A program made the translations under genes and the position numbers. Below, in pieces: positions 1 to 8,606 of a stretch of DNA of 40,287 bases. The DNA comes from Gammaproteobacteria bacterium SG8_30 (GTDB lineage: Bacteria; Pseudomonadota; Gammaproteobacteria; Steroidobacterales; Steroidobacteraceae): contig LJNS01000009.1 in assembly GCA_001303245.1 (NCBI GenBank), positions 1 through 40,287 on the forward strand, in the 5' to 3' direction. Within the stretch, counting starts at the first letter, position 1; each line of letters begins with the position of its first letter. A model generated the notes under the pieces. It did no database searches. It had not been told where the DNA came from and was given only the letters and a program-made list of their open reading frames with translations.

Positions 1-16
1 CCGTGGTCGTCGGTCG

Positions 17-1453
17 TCACCGGCTGCGGTCGTCACCGGACGTGGATGGCAGCGTCCGCTCCGGCGCTTCGATGCGGCCGAATCCTCCCTCGGCCTGCGC
101 TGCGAGGAAGGCGGTCGCCGCGTAGGCGGCGACGACCTGGTCGATCTGCTCACGATCGATCCTGTCGAGGGTGTCGTTCGGTGAGTGGTGCGCGTCGAGG
201 TAACGGCTCCAGTCCTGGGCGATCTGCAGCGCCGGCACGCCCTGCCTCATCAACGCAAAGATGTCGGCGCCGCCGCGCGTCGTCGTCGCGCCCCGCTCGA
301 TGCCGAGTGGTGCGAGCACGGCGGCAATCTCCTCGACCAGCGCCAGCTTGTCCTCGGGGACTTGGGAGGCGAGCGCGAGCGCCCGGTCGCCGCCGGAGTC
401 CGCCTCGAGCGCGACCGCGTGCCGTGCAATCTCCGCGGGCGGAAGCCGAGCGTAGGCGCCGGCGCCGGCAAGCTGGTATTCCTCGCTTGCGAACAGCACG
501 ACACGGATCGTTCGCCTCGGTCGCAGTCCCGATTTCCGGATCAGGGCGGCCGTGGCCATCACGATCGCGACCCCCGCGCCGTCGTCGATGGCACCGGTGC
601 CGAGATCCCATGAGTCGAGGTGTGCGGCCAGCAGCACGATCTCCTCGGCGAGGTCGGTGCCCGGCACTTCCGCGATCACGTTGGACGAGGCTTCGTAGGG
701 CAGGTCGCGGCAGGTCATCTTGAGGAAGAGCTTCACCGGCCGACCGGTCTGGAGCATGCGCTCGAGCAGATCGGCGTCGGGATTGGACAGCGCCGCAGCG
801 GGGATCTTCGGCGCGTTCACCGTGTAGGCGAGGGCGCCGGTGTGGGCGATCCGGTTCCGAGTCGTGCCGACCGAGCGGATGACCAGTGCCGAGGCGCCGA
901 GCGCGCCGGCCACGCTCGGGCCGGCGACGCGATTGTAGACGGTGGCGGCGTAGCCGGACGGGTCGGTGGCGCGCTGCGTCGGCTGGCTGAGGAACACGAT
1001 GCGCCCCTCGACGTCGGCGCGGCTGGCTGCCCGCAGCGCCTCGAGCGTCTCGAAGCGCACGACGTCCGCCTCGATGCCGCGCTCGGGCGTTCCGATGCTG
1101 CCGCCTAGCGCGGCTGCGACGAGCGGCTGCGGGAACGGCGCGGTGGTGCGCGCCTCGAGCGTACCGCGCTCCCAGTGCGGCACGGGCACCGGTTGCCTGC
1201 GTATGCCCGTGAGGCCAAGCTCGGCGAACTTGTCTTCGGCCCAGGCCACGGCGGCGCGATCGGCCGCCGAGCCCGCCGGTCGCGGACCGACCTCCGTCGT
1301 GAGCGAGGTGACGATCTCGTAGGCGCCCGAGCCGGCCAGAGCCTCGTCGCGCAGTGCGCGGGCCGTATCGATGTCTGCGGCGGAGAAGGTCGCCGCCCGG
1401 GCGATTCCCACGAAGAGGTGCGGCAGCAGGACGGGTGCCAGCCATCGGGTCAT
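17..1453 (-). CDS. Secreted M28-family zinc aminopeptidase/carboxypeptidase
   Basis: 478 residues, starting at the ATG whose product opens MTRWLAPVLL; a longer in-frame start upstream has no leader character. Residues 1-21 look like a Sec signal peptide (hydrophobic core, ARA|A cleavage). A PA-like insert fits residues ~100-250. The M28 catalytic domain follows: HLD at 278-280, IDDGAG at 289-294, SEE at 323-325, EADSGGD at 350-356 and HHSPNDT at 422-428. By family knowledge these supply two zinc ions (H278, D290, E325, D352, H423) and the general base (E324). It should cleave amino acids or dipeptides from peptides in the periplasm or outside the cell. It is divergent from the cyclase gene with a ~200-base gap. 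The exact substrate cannot be told from sequence; family assignment is firm. Confidence 0.88.
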   Translation of the reverse strand: MTRWLAPVLLPHLFVGIARAATFSAADIDTARALRDEALAGSGAYEIVTSLTTEVGPRPAGSAADRAAVAWAEDKFAELGLTGIRRQPVPVPHWERGTLEARTTAPFPQPLVAAALGGSIGTPERGIEADVVRFETLEALRAASRADVEGRIVFLSQPTQRATDPSGYAATVYNRVAGPSVAGALGASALVIRSVGTTRNRIAHTGALAYTVNAPKIPAAALSNPDADLLERMLQTGRPVKLFLKMTCRDLPYEASSNVIAEVPGTDLAEEIVLLAAHLDSWDLGTGAIDDGAGVAIVMATAALIRKSGLRPRRTIRVVLFASEEYQLAGAGAYARLPPAEIARHAVALEADSGGDRALALASQVPEDKLALVEEIAAVLAPLGIERGATTTRGGADIFALMRQGVPALQIAQDWSRYLDAHHSPNDTLDRIDREQIDQVVAAYAATAFLAAQAEGGFGRIEAPERTLPSTSGDDRSR

Positions 1454-1555
1454 GCGACTCTCCCAGTAGCGGCCCGAGTCTAGGGGACCCGGCCTCCCCC
1501 TGCCAGCTGGGTCCGGGACGCTTCGGACGATCACGACAGGCTGGCCGGAGCGCCT

Positions 1556-1564
1556 TGCTATACT
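1556..1564 (+). promoter_or_regulatory. Extended -10 promoter of the cyclase gene
   Basis: TGC followed by TATACT (1559-1564) is an extended -10 element. An ACGACA at 1533-1538 resembles a -35 but sits 20 bases away, so the extended -10 probably matters more. It implies a leader of about 80 bases before the ATG at 1654. Confidence 0.45.
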
Positions 1565-1653
1565 CGAATCAACCCCGAAAGGCGCCGGTGGCCGCGGCCG
1601 CGAAACCGGGCCTGGTTCGTCGACACGGACTCTCGAGGAGGGTCGGGCCGCGC

Positions 1654-2556
1654 ATGGGCATGGACAAGAACCTCGTCATCCTCTTCGCTGACGTCGTCGG
1701 CAGCACGCGGCTGTTCGAAGAGCTCGGTGACGAGGCGGCGCGCGACATCATCGCCATCTGCCTGGGCGTCATGCGCAGCGCGACCGAGCAGCACGGCGGC
1801 AAGGTGATCAAGACCATGGGCGACGAGGTCATGGCCACCTTCGACGACTGCGACGGCGCCATGGACGCGGCGGTGCAGATGCAGACCGAGATCACCGCCC
1901 ACCCCGGGCTCACGGTCGATCGCCAGCAGGTGGCGATCCGCATCGGCGCGCACGTGGGGCCGGTGGTGGTCGAGGAGCGCGACGTGTACGGCGCAGCAGT
2001 GCACACCGCCAACCGCATGACGAGCCAGGCCAAGGCCCAGCAGATCATCATCACCGAGGCGATCTACGCGCGGCTGGCGCCCGAGTGGCAGCAGGCGTCG
2101 CGTCGCGTGGACGTGGCCGTGCCGCGCGGCCAGCACGGCGAGATCGCGGTTTACGAGGTGCTCTGGCAGGGCGAGGACGTCACGAGCATGCTGCCGGCGA
2201 TCGCCACGATCACCGAGCAGCACCGGCCGTTTCACATCAAGCTGCGCTACGGAGGCAAGGAAATCATCCTCGACGACCGTCAGCGACCCTCACTCAGCAT
2301 GGGACGTGGCCAGGAGAACGACCTCGTCGTCAAGGGCAACCTGGTATCCCGGCTGCACGCACGCGTCGAGGCGGGCAAGAACCGGTTCATGCTGGTCGAC
2401 GAGAGCACCAATGGCTCGTTCGTGCATACGAGCCAGGGCGAGGAGTCCTTCGTCCGCCGCGACTCGATTCCCCTCAAGGGCAGCGGCGTGATCGGCCTCG
2501 GCCGGCTGCCCGAGCCCGAGTCCTTCCACACGATCGAGTACATCTGCGACGACTGA
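1654..2556 (+). CDS. Class III adenylate/guanylate cyclase with C-terminal FHA domain
   Basis: 300 residues. The start is the ATG after an AGGAGG at 1636-1641; a second ATG two codons on is also possible. Residues ~6-170 form a class III cyclase domain: FADVVGSTRLF (11-21, metal Asp13), KTMGDEVM (53-60, metal Asp57) and YGAAVHTANRM (112-122, Arg121). Lys53 suggests ATP as substrate. Oddly, the usual Asn of the VNxAxR motif is His117 here. Residues ~195-290 form an FHA phosphothreonine-binding domain with GR at 218-219, SRLH at 232-235 and STNGSFV at 251-257. No membrane segment is seen, so it is probably cytosolic and activated or placed by binding a phosphoprotein. Neighbouring genes do not reveal its pathway. 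Confidence 0.85.
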   Translation: MGMDKNLVILFADVVGSTRLFEELGDEAARDIIAICLGVMRSATEQHGGKVIKTMGDEVMATFDDCDGAMDAAVQMQTEITAHPGLTVDRQQVAIRIGAHVGPVVVEERDVYGAAVHTANRMTSQAKAQQIIITEAIYARLAPEWQQASRRVDVAVPRGQHGEIAVYEVLWQGEDVTSMLPAIATITEQHRPFHIKLRYGGKEIILDDRQRPSLSMGRGQENDLVVKGNLVSRLHARVEAGKNRFMLVDESTNGSFVHTSQGEESFVRRDSIPLKGSGVIGLGRLPEPESFHTIEYICDD

Positions 2557-2583
2557 TCGGCGCGGTCGCGCGTGCAACACCAG

Positions 2584-2651
2584 GCGCCGTTCGACGGGGA
2601 CTGTCCCCGCAGGGGACTGTCCCCTTCTCGAACGGCGCGAGCAAGGCTCGC
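2584..2651. repeat. REP-like nested hairpin block between convergent genes
   Basis: Two copies of the 13-base palindrome GGGGACTGTCCCC (2596-2608 and 2612-2624) are enclosed by a perfect 11-base inverted repeat (GCGCCGTTCGA at 2584-2594, complement at 2628-2638). A further hairpin, GCGAGC-AAG-GCTCGC, follows at 2637-2651. It lies between the convergent cyclase and pckG stop codons and could end transcription from both sides. The layout resembles REP elements mobilised by RAYT transposases; no such transposase is in the window. Confidence 0.6.
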
Positions 2652-2670
2652 TGAAGGAGGTACGGGTGAC

Positions 2671-4443
2671 CTACGCGAGCCGGCGCTTGACGTCGGCCAG
2701 CTCGGCCTTGAGGTCGCGCGGCGTGCGCTCGTCGAAGGAGTCGATGTACTCCTCGATGTCGGCCAATTCCTTCCGCCAGGGCTCCGGCCGCACGGCCAGC
2801 AGCTCCCGTACCGTGGCCGGGTCGATGTCGAGGCCGTCGAGGTTCAGCGCCTCCGCCGTCGGGAGGAAGCCGATCGGCGTCTCGATCGCCTGGGCGCGGC
2901 CCTCGCAGCGCCCGATGATCCACTCGAGCACCCGCAGGTTCTCGCCGAAGCCGGGCCACAGGAAGCGCCCGTCCGCGTCCCTACGGAACCAGTTGACGTG
3001 GAAGATCTTCGGCAGGTGCTCGACCTTGCCGGCGAACGACAGCCAGTGCGCCCAGTAATCGCCGTAGTTGTAACCGCAGAAGGGCTTCATCGCCATCGGG
3101 TCGCGGCGGACCACGCCGACCTTCCCGGTCGCCGCCGCCGTGGTCTCGGAAGCCACTGAGGCGCCGACGAGTACGCCGTGCGCCCAGTTGCGTGCCTGGT
3201 AGACGAGCGGCGCCAGCTCGCGGCGGCGGCCACCGAAGACGACGGCAGAGATCGGCACGCCCTCCGGCGCATCGGCCTTGGGCGAGTAGCTGGGATTTTG
3301 CTTCGCCGAGACGGTGAAGCGCGAATTGGGGTGCGCCGCCGGCCCCTTCGAGGCGTCGTAGGGCCTGCCCTGCCAGTCGACGGCTGGAATGCCGTCCTCG
3401 AGGCCTTCCCACCACGGCTGGTTGTCCGCGGTGACCGCCACGTTGGTGAAGATCGTGTCGCCGGAGATCATCTCGTGCGCATGGCGGTTGGTGTGCGCAT
3501 TGGTGCCGGGCACCACGCCGAAGTAGCCGGCCTCCGGGTTGATGGCGTAGAGCCTCCCGTCCGGCCCCGGTTGCAGCCAGGCGATGTCGTCGCCCACGGT
3601 CCAGACTTTCCAGCCCGGCATGGAAGCCGGCGGAATCAGCATGGCGAGGTTGGTCTTGCCGCAGGCGGACGGGAACGCCGCGGCGATGTAGTGCGTCTCG
3701 CCGCGCGGGTTCTCGATGCCCACGATGAGCATGTGCTCCGCCATCCAGCCCTCGTCGCGGGCCTGCCAGCTCGCGATGCGCAGCGCGTGGCACTTCTTGC
3801 CGAGCAGGGCATTGCCGCCGTAGCCGGAGCCGTAGCTCATGATGGTGAGCTCCTCCGGGAAGTGCATGATGAACCGCCGGTCCGGGTCGAGCTCGCCCGT
3901 CGAGTGCAGACCCTTCACGAAACGTCCTTCACGCCCGATGCGCTCGAGCGCGGCGCGACCCATTCGCGTCATGAGCTTCATGTTGGCCGCGACGTAGGCG
4001 CTGTCGGTGATTTCGACGCCGCAGCGGGAGTAGGGCGAGTCGATGGGACCCATGCAGTAGGGCACGACGTACAGGGTGCGACCCTTCATGCAGCCCCGGA
4101 ACAGGTCGGTCATCAGGCGCTTGGCGTCGACCGGGTCCATCCAGTTGTTGTTGGGGCCGGCGTCGTGCGAATGGTGGGTGCAGACGAAGGTCAGGTGCTC
4201 GACGCGCGCCACGTCGGTCGGATTCGAGCGGTGCAGATAGCAGCCGGGGTGGGTCTGCTGGTTGAGCTCGACCAAGTCCCCGCTGGCGAGCATCCGCCTG
4301 ACGAGGCCCTGGTACTCCTGCTCGGAGCCGTCGCACCAGTGGATCCGGTCCGGCCGCGTGATCTTCGCGACGTGGTCGACCCAGTCGGAGACCACCTTCG
4401 GGGGAGTCATGGGGGTTGCGGGCCGAGGCATTGCAGTGGCCAT
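2671..4443 (-). CDS. pckG: Phosphoenolpyruvate carboxykinase (GTP)
   Basis: 590 residues, the usual length for GTP-type PEPCK. It converts oxaloacetate plus GTP to PEP, CO2 and GDP in the cytosol, the entry step of gluconeogenesis. The start (MATAMPRPAT) follows an AAGGAGAGAGG Shine-Dalgarno about 10 bases upstream. The family P-loop AFPSACGKTN is at 256-265 with the active-site Cys261; the metal/kinase-2 region VGDD is at 283-286; the substrate-binding SYGSGYGGN is at 203-211. GTP-type rather than ATP-type (PckA) is clear from these motifs. It is monocistronic, convergent with the cyclase, with a long 5' gap. A TATAAT on this strand at 4556-4551 could be its -10. Nothing in the coding region looks damaged. 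Confidence 0.97.
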   Translation of the reverse strand: MATAMPRPATPMTPPKVVSDWVDHVAKITRPDRIHWCDGSEQEYQGLVRRMLASGDLVELNQQTHPGCYLHRSNPTDVARVEHLTFVCTHHSHDAGPNNNWMDPVDAKRLMTDLFRGCMKGRTLYVVPYCMGPIDSPYSRCGVEITDSAYVAANMKLMTRMGRAALERIGREGRFVKGLHSTGELDPDRRFIMHFPEELTIMSYGSGYGGNALLGKKCHALRIASWQARDEGWMAEHMLIVGIENPRGETHYIAAAFPSACGKTNLAMLIPPASMPGWKVWTVGDDIAWLQPGPDGRLYAINPEAGYFGVVPGTNAHTNRHAHEMISGDTIFTNVAVTADNQPWWEGLEDGIPAVDWQGRPYDASKGPAAHPNSRFTVSAKQNPSYSPKADAPEGVPISAVVFGGRRRELAPLVYQARNWAHGVLVGASVASETTAAATGKVGVVRRDPMAMKPFCGYNYGDYWAHWLSFAGKVEHLPKIFHVNWFRRDADGRFLWPGFGENLRVLEWIIGRCEGRAQAIETPIGFLPTAEALNLDGLDIDPATVRELLAVRPEPWRKELADIEEYIDSFDERTPRDLKAELADVKRRLA

Positions 4444-4550
4444 GCGTTCGTTCCTCTCTCCTTGGGCAACGCCCGTTCGGTTCCGTGGCGAGAATGCGGC
4501 CGACGGCGAAGGGGAACGTACCCGCAAGCTGCTGTCGTGAGTGTCCAAGA

Positions 4551-4556
4551 ATTATA
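4551..4556 (-). promoter_or_regulatory. Candidate -10 hexamer for pckG
   Basis: The minus strand reads TATAAT here, a perfect sigma70 -10, about 108 bases upstream of the pckG ATG. No good -35 is found at 16-18 bases, so either an activator is needed or this is chance. Confidence 0.35.
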
Positions 4557-4663
4557 GATGACCCGGCGCCGAACGCCCGTTGCCGGAGTGCCGAAAACCG
4601 ACGGTGTTATGTCTACATTTGTCGAAGGAGTCGACTCGAGGGACGAATTGCTGTTGCCCGCGC

Positions 4664-4728
4664 AAATGTACATGAGAATTATGTTAGAAAAGATCCTTAT
4701 ATATATGATTTATTGATAGAAACTGGCG
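4664..4728. other. AT-rich island in the pckG-yoaA gap
   Basis: 32 of the 40 bases from 4681 to 4720 are A or T, in a window that is otherwise strongly GC-rich. It includes the run TTATATATATGATTTATTG and several -10-like hexamers (TATATA, TATGAT at 4704-4709), but no convincing -35. It immediately precedes the hairpin series at 4730-4843 and could be its promoter, or a site for a nucleoid protein. Confidence 0.5.
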
Positions 4729-4729
4729 T

Positions 4730-4848
4730 GTGGTGCGGGCTGCGCGCCACCATCGGGAAACCTGCCGACGGTTCCAGAGCACCGTCGATCCCGGTGAGAG
4801 TGGGTCGGAAGGCGCCGGTCTCTACGCGAGGCCGGCGCCTTCCTTGTC
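4730..4848 (+). ncRNA. Candidate structured small RNA, family not recognised
   Basis: Three consecutive hairpins can be drawn. The first is an 8-bp stem with one G-U (4730-4737 with 4743-4750). The second is a two-part stem: CGGGA 4754-4758 with TCCCG 4789-4793, enclosing CGACGGT 4766-4772 with ACCGTCG 4781-4787. The third is a perfect 12-bp stem (4807-4818 with 4832-4843) followed by TTGTC. An AT-rich, promoter-like island lies just upstream. I compared it by eye with 6S, SRP, tmRNA and common riboswitch cores and found no match. It could be a free small RNA or a leader of yoaA, whose start is about 200 bases further on. From 4849 to 5053 I see nothing else supportable. Confidence 0.4.
4807..4843 (+). 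terminator. 12-bp stem terminator of the candidate small RNA
   Basis: GGAAGGCGCCGG (4807-4818) and its exact complement (4832-4843) enclose a 13-base loop. A short T-containing tail (TTGT) follows on the plus strand and none on the minus strand, which sets the orientation. No protein gene ends just upstream, so it must serve another transcript or attenuate a leader. Confidence 0.5.
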
Positions 4849-5053
4849 AGCGATACCGGACACCGCGCGCGTTTCCGATCGAACTCGGCCGGACGCGGAC
4901 CAGTAGCTAAGCTTCGGGGTCGGGAGTAGCGCGCCGCGCAGGTAACCGGCGGGACCAGTCCGTTTTCGAGCTATCGCCCGCACGGCGCCTTATTTAGACT
5001 CCGCCCGACCATGTGTTCCTGCCTCCTCAAGCCTCGGCTGGCGCACGATTGCC

Positions 5054-7036
5054 GTGGACGGGAGTCTCGCGGTGGGTGAGTTCGGTGCGCTGCTCGGCGC
5101 GGACGGCCCGCTGGCCGAGGCTGTTCCGGGCTTCGAGTCCCGGCGCGAACAGCAGGAGATGGCCGACTGGGTTGGCGAGGCGCTCCTGGAACAGTCCGTG
5201 CTCGCCGTGGAGGCCGGAACGGGGACGGGCAAGACCTTCGCCTACCTGGTTCCCGCGCTGCTGTCCGGCCGCCACGTCATCGTCTCCACCGGGACGCGGA
5301 CCCTGCAGGACCAGCTCTACCACCGCGACCTTCCCATGCTGGCGCGCGCGCTGGGCCGACCGGTGCGGGTCGCCCTGCTCAAGGGCCGCTCGAACTACCT
5401 GTGCCGGCATCGGCTGGCGCTCGCGGGGCACGTCGGTAGCCTGCCCGGCTTCGAGGTGCCCTCGGCCCGCTCGCTCAAGCGCATTCAGCGGTGGGCAGGG
5501 CTCACGCGCTCCGGGGACGTTGCGGAAGTGACCGGCGTCCGGGACGACGACCCTGTCTGGCCGGTGGTCACCTCGACGCGGGACAATTGCCTCGGGCTCG
5601 AGTGCCCGGAGTACGCCCGCTGCCACGTGGTTGCCGCGCGTCGCGAGGCGCAGGCCGCCGACATCGTGGTCGTCAACCACCACCTGCTGCTCGCGGATCT
5701 TGCGCTCAAGGACGAGGGCTTCGGCGAGTTGCTCCCGGGCACGGAGGCGGTGATCCTGGACGAAGCCCACCAGGTGCCCGACATCGCCGCCCAGTTCTTC
5801 GGGCTCAACGTCGGCAGCCGCCAGGGCGTTGCCCTGGTCCGCGACACCCTCGCCGAGCTGGCGCGCACCGGTCACCTCGGCGAGCCGCTGCGCGAACGCC
5901 TGCACGCCATCGAGGGCGCGTTCGCCCAGGCACTGGCCTGCCTCGGCAGCCCCCGTGAGCGGATCGAGTGGGCTGCTTTGCCCGACGCCTTCATCGAGGC
6001 GCTGCACACGGCCCAGTCGGCACTGCACCTGCTGGTCGAGGCGCTGGCAGGCACCGGCAGCGACGACTCGGGCCTGAGGCAATGCCTGCGGCGCGCTGAG
6101 ACGCTCGCGGAGAACCTCCAGCGGATGCTCGGATTCGCCGCCGAGGAAGGCATCCGATGGGTGGAGGTCGCCGGGCGGGGCTTCACCCTCGGGTTCAGCC
6201 CGTTCGAAGTGGCCGACCGCCTGCGCGAACTCATGGCGGCACGGCCCTGCGCGTGGATCTTCACCTCGGCCACCCTGGCGGTGGGCGAGGACTTCACGCA
6301 CTTCCTCGGTCGGATCGGCGCGATCGAGGCACGGACGCTGCGCGTGGCGAGCCCGTTCGATTTCGAGCGACAGGCACTGCTCTACCTGCCGCGCGGGCTC
6401 CCGGACCCTTCCGATCGTGCCCACACGACGGCGGTCCTCGCGACCGCGTTGCCGCTCGTCGAAGCCGCAGACGGTCGCACCTTCCTGCTCTTCACCAGTC
6501 ACCGCGCGCTCAAGGAGGCGGCGCGGTTGCTGCGTGGGCGTACCGGTTTCGAACAGCGTTATCCATTGCTCGTGCAGGGCGAGGCGCCTCGCGAAAGCCT
6601 GCTACGACGTTTCCGGGAGCTCGAGCACGCCGTCCTGCTCGGGACCGCGAGTTTCTGGGAGGGCGTCGACGTCCGTGGCACTGCCCTTGCGGTGGTCGTC
6701 ATCGACAAGCTGCCCTTCGCCTCTCCCGACGACCCGCTACTCAAGGCGAGGCTGGAAGGCATTCGGCGCGCCGGTGGCAACCCGTTCTACGATCACCAGC
6801 TCCCGCAGGCCGTGCTGGCGCTCAAGCAAGGCTTCGGGCGGCTGATCCGCGACCGCGAGGACTTCGGCGTCGTCGCGATCTGCGATCCGCGGCTGCGCAG
6901 TCGCTCCTACGGCCGGCTTTTCGTCGGCTCGCTGCCGCCGGCGCGCGTCGTCGACGAGGGGGAGGAAGCGGCTGCTTTCCTCAGGCGGCGGCTGGCCGAG
7001 GCGGGTGCTGCGGCGCGGGCTCTGGGGACGGCGTGA
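5054..7036 (+). CDS. yoaA: YoaA/DinG-family ATP-dependent DNA helicase with Fe-S cluster
   Basis: 660 residues from a GTG start; GTG at 5072, with GGGAG upstream, is an equally plausible start. It is an XPD-like superfamily 2 helicase: Walker A EAGTGTGKT (53-61), STGTRTLQDQLY (78-89), DEAH (236-239), SATL and the C-terminal motif VI GRLIRD. Cys117, Cys179, Cys184 and Cys190 are spaced like the 4Fe-4S ligands of DinG/XPD helicases. The family unwinds 5'-3' and takes part in DNA damage tolerance. The adjacency to tsaB matches the yoaA-tsaB pair known in enterobacteria. The two genes overlap by 4 bases (GTGA), so they are co-translated. DinG itself is an alternative name, but length and synteny favour YoaA. 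Confidence 0.92.
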   Translation: MDGSLAVGEFGALLGADGPLAEAVPGFESRREQQEMADWVGEALLEQSVLAVEAGTGTGKTFAYLVPALLSGRHVIVSTGTRTLQDQLYHRDLPMLARALGRPVRVALLKGRSNYLCRHRLALAGHVGSLPGFEVPSARSLKRIQRWAGLTRSGDVAEVTGVRDDDPVWPVVTSTRDNCLGLECPEYARCHVVAARREAQAADIVVVNHHLLLADLALKDEGFGELLPGTEAVILDEAHQVPDIAAQFFGLNVGSRQGVALVRDTLAELARTGHLGEPLRERLHAIEGAFAQALACLGSPRERIEWAALPDAFIEALHTAQSALHLLVEALAGTGSDDSGLRQCLRRAETLAENLQRMLGFAAEEGIRWVEVAGRGFTLGFSPFEVADRLRELMAARPCAWIFTSATLAVGEDFTHFLGRIGAIEARTLRVASPFDFERQALLYLPRGLPDPSDRAHTTAVLATALPLVEAADGRTFLLFTSHRALKEAARLLRGRTGFEQRYPLLVQGEAPRESLLRRFRELEHAVLLGTASFWEGVDVRGTALAVVVIDKLPFASPDDPLLKARLEGIRRAGGNPFYDHQLPQAVLALKQGFGRLIRDREDFGVVAICDPRLRSRSYGRLFVGSLPPARVVDEGEEAAAFLRRRLAEAGAAARALGTA

Positions 7037-7719
7037 GGATCCTCGGCCTCGACACCGCGACGGAGGCCTGCTCGGCAGCGCTGCTCGTCGAGGACGAGGT
7101 CTTCGAGCGCTACGAAGTGCTCGGGCGCGGTCATGCCGAGCGGCTGCTGCCCATGGTGCAGGCGGTGCTCGCGGAGGCGGGCACCGCACTGGCCGCCCTC
7201 GATGCGATCGCTTTCGGCCGTGGGCCAGGCGGCTTCACGGGGCTGCGCATCGCCGCGGGGGTCGCGCAGGGCCTGGCCTTCGGCGCAAGCCTGCCGGTCG
7301 TGCCGGTCTCGGATCTCGCGGCCCTCGCGGCGCGCGCCGCGCGGCTGCGGGGGGGGCGCCACGTGCTCGCCTGCCTCGACGCGCGGATGGCGCAGGTCTA
7401 CTGGGCCGCCTTCGACTGCCTCGACCCCGACGCGCCGGTGGCGCTGACGCCCGAGGCGGTGTCGGATCCCGGTCGGCTCACGCTCCCGGAGCTGCAAGGG
7501 GACCCTCCCATGTTCTTCGGTGCCGGGCACGGCTTCGCGGCGTATCCGGCCCTGCACACGCTGCTCGAGGGGCAGCTTTCCGGCTTCGACGCCGAGCTCC
7601 TGCCGCACGCGCGCGAAATTGCGCGGCTCGGCGCGGGCGAGTTCCGCGCCGGCCGCACCGTCGATCCCGTGGAGGCCGTGCCGGTCTACCTGCGCGACGA
7701 AGTGGCCCACCGGCGCTGA
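7033..7719 (+). CDS. tsaB: tRNA threonylcarbamoyladenosine biosynthesis protein TsaB
   Basis: 228 residues, start GTG overlapping the yoaA stop. TsaB is the non-catalytic ASKHA-fold partner of TsaD and TsaE, which together attach threonylcarbamoyl to A37 of ANN-decoding tRNAs. The opening ILGLDTATEACSAAL and the motif GRGPGGFTGLRIAAGVAQGL (62-81) are diagnostic, and the length fits (E. coli 231). The HxxH metal site of TsaD is absent, as expected for TsaB. It is the last gene of its operon; a GC-rich hairpin follows. Confidence 0.95.
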   Translation: MRILGLDTATEACSAALLVEDEVFERYEVLGRGHAERLLPMVQAVLAEAGTALAALDAIAFGRGPGGFTGLRIAAGVAQGLAFGASLPVVPVSDLAALAARAARLRGGRHVLACLDARMAQVYWAAFDCLDPDAPVALTPEAVSDPGRLTLPELQGDPPMFFGAGHGFAAYPALHTLLEGQLSGFDAELLPHAREIARLGAGEFRAGRTVDPVEAVPVYLRDEVAHRR

Positions 7720-7735
7720 GCGAGGCCTCCTCAGC

Positions 7736-7755
7736 GGGGGCGCGTCGTAGCCCCC
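7736..7755 (+). terminator. Possible terminator after tsaB
   Basis: GGGGGC (7736-7741) pairs with GCCCCC (7750-7755) around an 8-base loop, with more GC palindrome just beyond. There is no T-run, so a factor-dependent or weak terminator is as likely. Confidence 0.35.
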
Positions 7756-7810
7756 GGGCGCCCGGGCGAACCTGTATCGGCACGGCGCACTGCGTCGACG
7801 TTTATTACAG

Positions 7811-7839
7811 GGGTCACGCGCGCGTCACCCAAATGTCAT
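7811..7839 (+). promoter_or_regulatory. Pho box array of the phoB promoter
   Basis: Half-sites GTCAC (7813), GTCAC (7824) and GTCAT (7835) lie at exact 11-base spacing, matching the PhoB direct repeat (CTGTCAT plus a 4-base linker). A -10-like TATGGT at 7850-7855 sits 10 bases beyond, the spacing of known Pho promoters. It indicates autoregulation of phoBR. Confidence 0.75.
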
Positions 7840-7907
7840 AAATTATTCGTATGGTGCCGTCCGTCAAAGGCCATCCGGCCCGGATTTCCCATAGGGAACG
7901 GAAGCTT

Positions 7908-8603
<696 letters not shown>

Positions 8604-8606
8604 CGC

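Noticed and set aside
4416-4910. A 164-codon plus-strand frame across the AT-rich island
   Set aside because: Starts within the pckG 5' region, no recognisable domain, and it crosses the terminator-like hairpins; RNA explains the region better.
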